35,730 nucleotides of DNA, taken from the NCBI RefSeq assembly GCF_003857035.1, contig NZ_QGSY01000189.1, forward strand, positions 1 to 35,730, in the 5' to 3' direction. Origin of the DNA: Micromonospora arida. GTDB lineage: Bacteria; Actinomycetota; Actinomycetes; Mycobacteriales; Micromonosporaceae. Each line of letters starts with the position of its first letter. The stretch's first letter is position 1. Under the pieces are notes generated by a model, which saw nothing but the letters and a program-made list of their open reading frames with translations, had not been told where the DNA came from and searched no databases. Positions 1-7,004 of this stretch are shown here, one piece after another. A program made the translations under genes and the position numbers.

Positions 1-2
1 GG

Positions 3-719
3 TTAGGGGACGGCGTAGGTGAGGAGGGGCGTGCCGTCGGCTTTCTGCAGCTCCACGCTGACCAACTCGGCGTCGGTGAACCTCGTCGCGCCGGTAAACC
101 TGAGGTCGTCGCCGGGAGCCGCCAGCCAGGAGCCGATCTGCTCGGTTGCGCCGTTCGGACCCCGCGCCACCAGCCGGAACGGGTACGCCTTGCCGTAGCT
201 CGTCCGCGCGTCGTACCCGCAACGCATGGTCACCTCGGTGCCCCACTTGGTCCCGGTCAGCCAGAGGTCGGCGTGCACCGGCCCGGCGGCAGCCACCGGT
301 CGCATGGCCACCATCGACACCTGCGGTGCCGGGTTGCCCTGCGCGCCGGGCGGCCCGGACCGGTCGACCGGTCGAGGCAGCGCCACGGCGGTGCCCACAC
401 CGACCAGCAGCGCCAACCCGGCGGCGGCCAGTGTGGTCAGTGCGTACCGTCGCCGATCCGCGGCGCGTTCCCGACGACGGCGCTGGCGGGCCTCGTCGAG
501 CAGCGCGGGCACCCGGGGCGGGGCCGGCGGCGGCAGGATCTGCTCCAACCCCGCCGGGTCGAGGCGCCCGAGCAACCCGGGCAGGACGGCGATCTCGGCG
601 ACCGCCTCCCGACACGAGGCGCAGCCGCCCAGGTGCCGCTCGTAGGCAGCCCGTTCGGCGGGGGCCAAGGCGCCCAGCACGTACGCGCCGTCGTCGTACG
701 CGAACTCGCACCGGGTCAT
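3..719 (-). CDS. Anti-sigma factor, zinc-finger, single-pass membrane (RslA-like)
   Basis: Predicted 238-aa membrane anti-sigma factor that would hold the adjacent ECF sigma factor inactive. The N-terminal cytoplasmic domain has the ZAS zinc motif HxxxCxxC (H29, C33, C36). A basic stretch (about 78-91) precedes one transmembrane helix (about 93-114), and the C-terminal half (about 130-238) is outside the membrane. The ATG at 719 overlaps the sigma factor stop by 4 nt (ATGA), so the two are translationally coupled. An upstream in-frame extension reads through the sigma gene in another frame and is not real. Pairing with a SigL-like sigma factor suggests the RslA family of mycobacteria (inference from organisation and the zinc motif). 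The TAA stop lies at the window edge, so downstream context is unseen. Confidence 0.9.
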   Translation of the reverse strand: MTRCEFAYDDGAYVLGALAPAERAAYERHLGGCASCREAVAEIAVLPGLLGRLDPAGLEQILPPPAPPRVPALLDEARQRRRRERAADRRRYALTTLAAAGLALLVGVGTAVALPRPVDRSGPPGAQGNPAPQVSMVAMRPVAAAGPVHADLWLTGTKWGTEVTMRCGYDARTSYGKAYPFRLVARGPNGATEQIGSWLAAPGDDLRFTGATRFTDAELVSVELQKADGTPLLTYAVP

Positions 720-1231
720 CCCGTCACCCCCATCTCGGCCAGGACCAACCGTAGAGACCGCAGCGCGTAGTGGGTGCGGGATTTCACGGTCCCTGGCGGT
801 ACACCGAGGCGGGACGCCGCCTCGGCCACCGACCGCCCCTGGTAGAAGCACTCGACCAGCACCTCCCGGTGGGTCGGGCTGAGCCGGTTCAGCGCCTCGG
901 CGACGGTCCACGCCTCCACCGCCCGTTCGGCCTCGTCGATCGCCTCGGGCGGTTCGGGCAGATCGTCGGTGAACACCTCGCCGACCCGGGTGGAGCGCCG
1001 CCGCCAGGCGTCGATGGCCAGGTTGCGGGCGGTGGTGAACAGCCAGGACCGCACCGATCCGCGCGTCGGGTCGAGTGACTCCGGATGTCGCCAGGCCCGC
1101 AACAGCGTCTCCTGCACCAGGTCCTCGGCCCGCTGCCGGTCCCCGTTGACCAGCCGCAGGGCATGGGCGTACAGCGCCTCCGCGTGCTCGTCGTGCAGCG
1201 CGCGCAGCAGTTGGGCGTCGTGGTCGCTGAT
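716..1231 (-). CDS. sigL: ECF RNA polymerase sigma factor, SigL-like (probable ATC start)
   Basis: Extracytoplasmic-function sigma factor of about 171 aa. Region 2 is recognisable (DEHAEALYAHALRL, then AEDLVQETLLRAW) and region 4 is clear (LSPTHREVLVECFYQG to GTVKSRTHYALRSLR). It resembles mycobacterial SigL in length and in the C-terminal pattern LRLxLxExGVT. No ATG, GTG or TTG lies in frame between the upstream stop (1292-1294) and the GTG at 1117, but a start at 1117 would cut off most of region 2. Homology-like sequence continues up to an ATC at 1229-1231, preceded by AGGGAG with a 6-nt spacer. ATC is therefore the best start, and a promoter upstream fits it. Overlaps the anti-sigma gene by ATGA. 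The symbol rests on similarity only; substrate genes are unknown. Confidence 0.82.
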   Translation of the reverse strand: MSDHDAQLLRALHDEHAEALYAHALRLVNGDRQRAEDLVQETLLRAWRHPESLDPTRGSVRSWLFTTARNLAIDAWRRRSTRVGEVFTDDLPEPPEAIDEAERAVEAWTVAEALNRLSPTHREVLVECFYQGRSVAEAASRLGVPPGTVKSRTHYALRSLRLVLAEMGVTG

Positions 1232-1280
1232 GGCGGTCTCCCTCGCTTCCGGCGCGCGTCCGGCGGTGCGTTCGCTCGGG

Positions 1281-1308
1281 AATACGTGCGGTCACGCCGA
1301 TCGGTTCA
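1281..1308 (-). promoter_or_regulatory. SigL-type ECF promoter of the sigma/anti-sigma operon
   Basis: On the minus strand TGAACC (1308-1303) is followed after 16 nt by CGTATT (1286-1281). This matches the published mycobacterial SigL pattern (TGAACC -35, CGT-starting -10) and implies autoregulation. The predicted transcript start near 1274 leaves a leader of about 40 nt before the ATC at 1231. Sequence match only. Confidence 0.6.
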
Positions 1309-1353
1309 GCCCGAGGTCAGACCGGTTGCGTGTCGGTTGCCACCGACGAAGGT

Positions 1354-1397
1354 GTTCATGCCCGGTTCACATCGCGGCTGACGAGCGCTCACCACGT
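1354..1397 (+). promoter_or_regulatory. PHO-box-like direct repeats upstream of phoX
   Basis: Four contiguous 11-nt units: GTTCATGCCCG (1354-1364), GTTCACATCGC (1365-1375), GGCTGACGAGC (1376-1386) and GCTCACCACGT (1387-1397). The 11-nt period and GTTCAC core match the actinobacterial PhoP box. A -10-like TAGCGT follows at 1403-1408. Two units are good and two degenerate. The first two units also read TGAACC-like on the other strand, so the signal may be shared with an ECF promoter. Confidence 0.55.
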
Positions 1398-1459
1398 CCT
1401 CCTAGCGTCCGGCTGGTACGCCGCCTGTCGTGCAACCGACGTCTCTGGAGGCCTCCCCC

Positions 1460-3586
1460 ATGAGCGACCGTCCCCGGCTGCTCCCCCTGTTGAACGGCAC
1501 CCGCCATGGCACCCGTGATGCCATGACCTGTCTGTACCGGTGCGGAAACGCGTGTGACCACCCGGTCCCGAACACCTCCGACAACGCGTACTTCGGTGAC
1601 GTGGTGAACGCCGAGGTGTCACGGCGTGGCGTGGTCCGGGCCGGCGCGGTCGGCGCGCTGGTGCTCGGTTTCGGCGGCGCGGCAGCCGGCGCGCTCGCCG
1701 GGGCGGCCCCGGCCATGGCGGCCCCGACCACGCCGGACGTTCCGGAAAACTTCGGGTTCGGTCGTCCCAGCACCGGTGCCGGCAACGGCGCGCTGACCTT
1801 CAAGCCGATCCCACCGAACAAGCTGGACACCCTGGTCGTGCCGAACGGCTACGACCACGCCGTGGTGATCAAGTGGGGTGACCCGGTGCTGCCGGGCGCG
1901 CCGGAGTTCGACCTGCACCACCAGACCGCCGCCGCGCAGTCCAGGCAGTTCGGTTACAACAACGACTTCGTGGGCGTGCTGCCGCTGGACAAGCAGGGCA
2001 GGCGGGCGCTGCTCGTGGTCAACCACGAGTACACCAACGAGGACCTGATGTTCCCGGGCTTCCCCGGCCTGGACGGGCTCTCCGTGGAGCAGCTGCGCAC
2101 CGCGATGGCCGCGCACGGCATGTCCGTGGTGGAGCTTGAGCGGGTCGCGGGCACCGGGCAGTGGAAGCCGGTCGGCAAGGGCCCTCGGCCGTACAACCGG
2201 CGGGTCACCGCCCTGAGCACCAAGTTCGACCTGACCGGCCCGGCCGCCGGCTCGGCCTGGCTGAAGACGGCCGCCGACCCCAGGGGCCGCACTGTCGTCG
2301 GCACGCTGAACAACTGCGCCGGTGGCGTGACCCCGTGGGGCACGGTGCTCTCCGGCGAGGAGAACTTCAACCAGTACTTCGTGGGCGCCGACGCCGTCGC
2401 GGCCGAGCTGAAGCCGAAGCTGGACCGGTACGGCATCAGCACCGCCGCCCGCTACCCCAGCGGCAGCCGCAAGTGGGAGCGCGCGGACGAGCGCTTCGAC
2501 CTGGCGAAGCACCCCAACGAGGCACACCGGTTCGGCTGGGTCGTCGAGATCGACCCGTTCGACCCGGAAAGCCGCCCGCGCAAGCACACCGCGATGGGCC
2601 GGTTCAAGCACGAGGGCGCCAACGTGATCGTCGCGAAGGACGGCCACGTGGTCGCGTACATGGGCGACGACGAGCGGTTCGACTACCTCTACAAGTTCGT
2701 CTCGGACAAGAAGTTCATGAAGGGCAACTCCTGGGCTGCCCGCAAGCACAACCTGACCCTGCTGGAGTCCGGCACGCTCTACGTGGCGAAGCTCGACCAG
2801 ACCAGCGCCGCCGAGATCGACGGCTCGGGCAAGCTCCCCGCCGACGGCGCGTTCAACGGTCGGGGCCGCTGGATCAGGCTGGTCAGCGGCAACCGGTCGT
2901 TCGTCGACGGGATGACCGCCGCGGACGTGCTCACCTTCACCCGGCTCGCCGGTGACAAGGTCGGCGCGACCAAGATGGACCGCCCCGAGGACGTCGAGCC
3001 GAGCCTGCTCACCGGCAAGGTGTACGTGGCGCTGACCAACAACACCAACCGGGGCGTCGGCAGCAACCCGAAGGCGGACGAGGCCAACCCCCGCAACGCC
3101 AACAAGCACGGGCAGATCCTGGAACTGGTCGAGGACCGCAACGACAACACCTCGGAGACCTTCGCCTGGTCGCTGCCGATCGTCTGCGGCGACCCGACCG
3201 ACCCGTCGACCTTCTTCGCCGGGTACGACAAGACCAAGGTCTCCCCGATCTCCTGCCCGGACAACGTCGCCTTCGACGCCTCCGGCAACCTCTGGATCTC
3301 CACCGACGGCAATGCGCTGGGCAGCAACGACGGCCTGTTCGCCACCGCCGTGGAGGGTCCGGAGCGGGGTCACCTCAAGCAGTTCCTGACCGTGCCGCTC
3401 GGCGCGGAGACCTGCGGCCCGTTCATCACCGGCGACAACCGCTCGGTCTTCGTCGCCGTGCAGCACCCGGGCGAGATCACCGGGGCCTCGGTGGAGAACC
3501 CGGCCTCGAACTGGCCGGACGGTGACTACGCCAAGCCTGGCGTGGTGGTCACCTGGCGCCTCGACGGCGGCCCGGTGGGCAGCTGA
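1460..3586 (+). CDS. PhoX-family secreted phosphatase (DUF839)
   Basis: A 708-aa member of the PhoX/DUF839 family, whose characterised members are secreted metal-dependent phosphatases that release phosphate from organic esters. The N-terminal part carries a small conserved Cys-containing stretch (C24, C28, C32) ahead of a twin-arginine signal: SRRGVVR with R55 and R56, a hydrophobic stretch to about 84, and a likely cleavage after AMA near 87. The mature part has family blocks such as LLVVNHEYTNEDLMFPG, a GEENFNQYF segment, MGRFKHEGANV and PDNVAFDASGNLWISTDGN. The ATG at 1460 is preceded by CTGGAGG about 9 nt upstream, so it is preferred to a GTG-type extension at 1430. A PHO-box-like repeat upstream suggests phosphate-starvation control. 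It ends in a 17-bp hairpin. Substrate is inferred from the family only. Confidence 0.9.
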   Translation: MSDRPRLLPLLNGTRHGTRDAMTCLYRCGNACDHPVPNTSDNAYFGDVVNAEVSRRGVVRAGAVGALVLGFGGAAAGALAGAAPAMAAPTTPDVPENFGFGRPSTGAGNGALTFKPIPPNKLDTLVVPNGYDHAVVIKWGDPVLPGAPEFDLHHQTAAAQSRQFGYNNDFVGVLPLDKQGRRALLVVNHEYTNEDLMFPGFPGLDGLSVEQLRTAMAAHGMSVVELERVAGTGQWKPVGKGPRPYNRRVTALSTKFDLTGPAAGSAWLKTAADPRGRTVVGTLNNCAGGVTPWGTVLSGEENFNQYFVGADAVAAELKPKLDRYGISTAARYPSGSRKWERADERFDLAKHPNEAHRFGWVVEIDPFDPESRPRKHTAMGRFKHEGANVIVAKDGHVVAYMGDDERFDYLYKFVSDKKFMKGNSWAARKHNLTLLESGTLYVAKLDQTSAAEIDGSGKLPADGAFNGRGRWIRLVSGNRSFVDGMTAADVLTFTRLAGDKVGATKMDRPEDVEPSLLTGKVYVALTNNTNRGVGSNPKADEANPRNANKHGQILELVEDRNDNTSETFAWSLPIVCGDPTDPSTFFAGYDKTKVSPISCPDNVAFDASGNLWISTDGNALGSNDGLFATAVEGPERGHLKQFLTVPLGAETCGPFITGDNRSVFVAVQHPGEITGASVENPASNWPDGDYAKPGVVVTWRLDGGPVGS

Positions 3587-3645
3587 CGCCGCACCCGCGG
3601 CCGAGCGGCGCTGACGTTGCTCCGGCGGTCCGGCGCTGGACCGCC

Positions 3646-3684
3646 CTGAGAGGCCCTCTCCCAGCCCGGGAGAGGGCCTCTCAG
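3646..3684. terminator. Bidirectional hairpin terminator between phoX and the IclR gene
   Basis: Perfect 17-bp stem (3646-3662 with 3668-3684) and a 5-nt loop, in the convergent gap between phoX (ends 3586) and the IclR gene (stop at 3687). There is no T-tract, as is common in actinobacteria; it can serve both strands. Confidence 0.85.
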
Positions 3685-3686
3685 CG

Positions 3687-4469
3687 TCAGTTGTCGGTGG
3701 CGATGCCGTCGGCCACGCCGCGGGCCACGGTGAGCAGCTTGGCGCGTACCACCCGGGCGGAGGTCATCATCTCGCTGGCCGGCAACGCGCAGGCCAGCAC
3801 GACGCGGCGTTCCATGTCCTTGTCCGGCGCGACGAGCACCGCGGCGCAGGCCACCCCCTGGCGGAACTGCCCCATCTCCAGTTGCATGCCGCGCCGGTCG
3901 CCGGCGGCCAGGTCGGCCTCGAAACTCTCGGTGGTGGTCAGCGTGGCGGTGGTGAACGGGCGCATGCCGTACTCGCGCAGATAGCGGTAGCGCTGGTCGG
4001 TCGTGAGGGTGGCGAGCAGCGACTTGCCGAGCGCTGTCGCGTGCGCCCCCTCGTCAAAGCCGGGGACCAGATCCTCCAGGTAGGGCGAGCGGTGCCCCTC
4101 GGCGACCGCGGTGAGGGCCACCTGACCGCCGACGAACCGACCGAGGTAGTGGCTGTAGCCGGTGTCCAGGGCGGCCCGCCGCAGCGTCTCACCGACCGCC
4201 GGCGGGCCCCGGAACGCCGTCACCAGCTCCCGGTACCGGTCGGCCACCTCCAACCCCACGATGTACGTGCCGTCCTCGCGACGGATCACGTAGCCCTCGT
4301 AGGCGAGGGTGCGGACCAGGTGGTAGGTGGTGGCCACGGTCAGCTCGCAGCGCCGGGCGATCTGCTTGACGGTCAGGCCCTTCGGGGCGCGACCGACCGA
4401 CTCCAGCACCCGTAGCGCTCGGGACACGCTGCGAATCAGGTCCGAAGGTTCTGCCAAGGGGTCGCGCAC
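3687..4469 (-). CDS. IclR-family transcriptional regulator
   Basis: A 260-aa DNA-binding regulator. The N-terminal winged helix-turn-helix (about 8-70) contains LTVKQIARRCELTVATTYHLVRTLAYEGYV. The C-terminal IclR effector domain (about 80-255) includes YSHYLGRFVGGQVALTAVAEG, then GAHATALGKSLLA, a very typical IclR motif, and a late GVACAAVLV segment. Two GTG codons compete. The one at 4475 lies inside the Shine-Dalgarno GGAGGTG, whereas the one at 4469 sits 5 nt after GGAGG, so 4469 is chosen. It is divergent from an MFS transporter across 154 bp containing an inverted repeat, the usual arrangement for a local regulator of the transporter and of itself. The ligand is unknown. Confidence 0.92.
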   Translation of the reverse strand: MRDPLAEPSDLIRSVSRALRVLESVGRAPKGLTVKQIARRCELTVATTYHLVRTLAYEGYVIRREDGTYIVGLEVADRYRELVTAFRGPPAVGETLRRAALDTGYSHYLGRFVGGQVALTAVAEGHRSPYLEDLVPGFDEGAHATALGKSLLATLTTDQRYRYLREYGMRPFTTATLTTTESFEADLAAGDRRGMQLEMGQFRQGVACAAVLVAPDKDMERRVVLACALPASEMMTSARVVRAKLLTVARGVADGIATDN

Positions 4470-4506
4470 AACCACCTCCGCCGCCGGGGACTTACACCAT
4501 ATGAAA

Positions 4507-4532
4507 AACAGGCCCGGTGCGAAATGCCTGTT
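4507..4532. promoter_or_regulatory. Inverted repeat, candidate IclR operator
   Basis: Perfect 7-bp arms AACAGGC (4507-4513) and GCCTGTT (4526-4532) separated by 12 nt, in the divergent intergenic region of the IclR regulator and MFS gene. It lies 38 nt upstream of the regulator start. Assignment to this regulator is by position only. Confidence 0.4.
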
Positions 4533-4623
4533 CGGGTCGAGGATGCCAGATCACCATCCACTGCTTGTGCCCCGCCGGTCACCAGGAGTGCGGTGAGCGG
4601 GGCTCGCGTAGGTTTGCCGAACG

Positions 4624-5853
4624 ATGACCGACACCTCCAACACCCCCGATCCGGCCGTTGCCGGACCCCGTCCGGTCCGGGCCAGCGCCGGCGCAGTCGT
4701 CACCACAGTTGCCTGCGTACTCCCCGTCTTCCTGCTCGGTGGTCTCGCCGTGCAGATGGGCACGGACCTCGGCTTCTCGCCGGCCGGCCTGGGCCTGGCC
4801 GTCTCCGTCTACTTCGGGGTCAGCGCGCTAGCCTCGGTGCCCTCCGGGCGGTTGGTCGAGCGGTACGGGCCGGCCCTGGTGGCCCGCTGCGGCATCCTGC
4901 TGGCCGCCGGGTCGATGCTGGCCGTGGCCGCCTTCGCCCGGTCGTACCCGGTGCTGGTCGGCCTGCTGGCGCTCAGCGCCGCCGCGAACGCGCTCGGCCA
5001 GTTGGCCAGCAACGCCGCGCTGGCCCAGCACGTGCCGGCCCGGCGGCAGGGGCTGTCGTTCGGTGTCAAGCAGGCCGCCATCCCGGTCTCCACCCTGCTG
5101 GCCGGGGTGGCGGTGCCCACCATCGCGCTCACCGCCGGCTGGCGGTGGGCGTTCGTGGCCGCCGCCGTGGCCGCGCTGACGACGCTGGCCGCCGTACCCC
5201 GGCAGTTGCCCGGCCTGGCCCGGCGGGCCGGTGCCACCCGCGCAGGGCGGGCTACGGCGGCGCTGGTGGTGATCGGTGCGGCAGCGACGTTGGCCTCGGG
5301 CGCGGCCAACGCGCTCGGCACCTTCCTGGTGGACTCCGCCGCGGCCCGGGGTCTGTCGCCGGGCCTCGCCGGCCTCACCCTGACCCTGGGTAGCGCGGTC
5401 TGCGTGGCGGCTCGGGTGGGCGCCGGCTGGTTGGCCGACCGCCGCGAGACCGGCCACATCGCCCTCATCGCCGCGATGCTGCTCGTCGGCGCGGTCGGGC
5501 TGGGCCTGCTCGCGTTGACCGGCTCGGTGCCGTTGGTGGTCGGCGTGGTGCTCGGCTTCGGCCTGGGCTGGGCCTGGCCCGGCCTGATGAACTTCGCGGT
5601 GGTCCGGCTCCACCCGCAGTCACCGGCCGCCGCCACCTCGATCACACAGACCGGGGTGTACGCGGGCGGCTGTCTCGGCCCGCTGAGCCTGGGCCCACTC
5701 GCCGCCCACCTCGGCTACCCGGCGATGTGGACCATCGCGGCCGTGGCGATGCTGCTCGCCGCCGCTCTCATGCTCGTCGGCAGCAGACTGTTGACCCGCG
5801 CCGCCGCCGCAACGGGCCGGGGCGTGGATCAGCTGGTGCGGTCGGCGATGTAG
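4624..5853 (+). CDS. Major facilitator superfamily transporter
   Basis: A 409-aa integral membrane transporter with about 12 hydrophobic segments, from the first (about 23-42) to the last (about 371-390). The loop between helices 2 and 3 carries a degenerate MFS motif A (PSGRLVERYGPALVARCG), and the equivalent second-half loop reads AGWLADRRETGH. The ATG at 4624 is the first possible start after an in-frame TAG at 4609. No Shine-Dalgarno is visible, and TAGGTT at 4609-4614 could be a -10 for a leaderless or near-leaderless mRNA. It is divergent from the IclR regulator, which probably controls it. The last 25 bp overlap the 3' end of the convergent prenyl synthase gene. The substrate cannot be told from sequence. 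Confidence 0.9.
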   Translation: MTDTSNTPDPAVAGPRPVRASAGAVVTTVACVLPVFLLGGLAVQMGTDLGFSPAGLGLAVSVYFGVSALASVPSGRLVERYGPALVARCGILLAAGSMLAVAAFARSYPVLVGLLALSAAANALGQLASNAALAQHVPARRQGLSFGVKQAAIPVSTLLAGVAVPTIALTAGWRWAFVAAAVAALTTLAAVPRQLPGLARRAGATRAGRATAALVVIGAAATLASGAANALGTFLVDSAAARGLSPGLAGLTLTLGSAVCVAARVGAGWLADRRETGHIALIAAMLLVGAVGLGLLALTGSVPLVVGVVLGFGLGWAWPGLMNFAVVRLHPQSPAAATSITQTGVYAGGCLGPLSLGPLAAHLGYPAMWTIAAVAMLLAAALMLVGSRLLTRAAAATGRGVDQLVRSAM

Positions 5854-6914
5854 TCGCAGAGCGACTCGAGCGCGCTGCGGGACGGGCCGGGTGGCAGCGG
5901 GGCGAGCTGCGCGCGGGCGTCCTCGGCGTAGCTGCGCACGGTCTCCCGGGCACGCTTGAGCGCCGGGCTCTCCCGGAGCAGCCCCAACGCCTCGGCGTGC
6001 AGCGCGTCGTCGGTCAACGGGCCGGTCGCCAGGATCTCCCGCAGACGCACCGACGACGCGTCGGAGTCGTCCGCCTCGCGGGCGTAGAGCACTGGCAGCG
6101 TCGGGACACCCTCGCGCAGGTCCGTGCCGGGGGTCTTGCCCGACTGCACCGACTCGGAGGCGATGTCCAGCAGGTCGTCGGAGAGTTGGAAGGCGACGCC
6201 GATCGTCTCGCCGTACCCGGCGAGGGCCTCCACGTGCTCCGGGGCGGCACCGCCGAACATGCCGCCGAACCGGGCGGACGTGGCGATCAGCGAGCCGGTC
6301 TTCTCGGCGATCACGTGCAGGTAGTGGGCCACCGGATCGTCGTCGGCGCGCGGCCCCACCGTCTCCGCGATCTGGCCGTGCACCAGCCGGGCGAAGGTGC
6401 GCGCCTGCAACCGGACCGCCTCGGGGCCCAGGTCGGCGGCGATGTCCGCCGCGCGGGCGAAGAGGTAGTCGCCGACCAGGATGGCGACCGAGTTGGTCCA
6501 CCGGGAGTTCGCGCTCGGCGCGCCCCGACGGACGGCGGCCTCGTCCATCACGTCGTCGTGGTAGAGGGTGGCGAGGTGCGTGAGCTCCATCACCACGGCG
6601 GCCGGGACCACCTGCGCGCCGGTCGGGTCACCGAACTGGGCGCCGAGGGCCACCAGCAACGGCCGGAACCGCTTCCCGCCGGCCTCGACGAGGTGCCGGG
6701 CGGCCTCGGTGACGAACGGGTCGGCGCTGGACACGCTGGCCCGCAACTCGACCTCGACCGTGTCCAGAAGACCCAGCACGGACGCCTCGACACGAGGATC
6801 GGCGAGGTTGAGGCCGAGCGCGCCGAACTGACTCGTGCTCGCCCGACCCCGACGACCGCCGGAGCCGGAGGCACCTGAACGCTCGCCCGCCGGTTTCACC
6901 ACGCTATCAACCAT
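5829..6914 (-). CDS. Long-chain polyprenyl diphosphate synthase
   Basis: A 361-aa trans-prenyltransferase that adds isopentenyl diphosphate units to an allylic primer. Family signatures are all present: GKR (80-82), the first aspartate-rich motif HDDVMD (D120, D121, D124) followed by RRG, and the second motif QLSDDLLD (D246, D247, D250). The residues 4-5 positions before the first motif are small (A115, T116), which in this family favours long products. The first 30 or so residues are a Ser/Gly/Arg-rich tail outside the family core. Its position next to the nuo operon and menaquinone genes suggests it makes the menaquinone side chain, like mycobacterial GrcC1 (inference). Transcribed away from nuoN's terminator region with 90 bp between; its 3' end overlaps the MFS gene. 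Confidence 0.93.
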   Translation of the reverse strand: MVDSVVKPAGERSGASGSGGRRGRASTSQFGALGLNLADPRVEASVLGLLDTVEVELRASVSSADPFVTEAARHLVEAGGKRFRPLLVALGAQFGDPTGAQVVPAAVVMELTHLATLYHDDVMDEAAVRRGAPSANSRWTNSVAILVGDYLFARAADIAADLGPEAVRLQARTFARLVHGQIAETVGPRADDDPVAHYLHVIAEKTGSLIATSARFGGMFGGAAPEHVEALAGYGETIGVAFQLSDDLLDIASESVQSGKTPGTDLREGVPTLPVLYAREADDSDASSVRLREILATGPLTDDALHAEALGLLRESPALKRARETVRSYAEDARAQLAPLPPGPSRSALESLCDYIADRTS

Positions 6915-6951
6915 GCCACACCCGTTCGACCTGCTCCGGCCCGGGGATACG

Positions 6952-6991
6952 CACCGGGGGCCGGCACGTGAACACGTGCCGACCCCCGGTG
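6952..6991 (-). terminator. Terminator of the nuo operon
   Basis: Long hairpin with 19-nt arms (6952-6970 and 6973-6991), one C-A mismatch and a 2-nt loop, 14 nt after the nuoN stop codon on the minus strand. The centre contains two CACGTG palindromes. Confidence 0.85.
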
Positions 6992-7004
6992 ATCGATCCT
7001 TCGG

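Noticed and set aside
1619..3466. Long minus-strand ORF opposite phoX (615 aa)
   Set aside because: Antisense shadow of a GC-rich gene; Arg/Gly/Val/Leu-heavy without motifs, while the plus strand has a complete PhoX with Tat signal.
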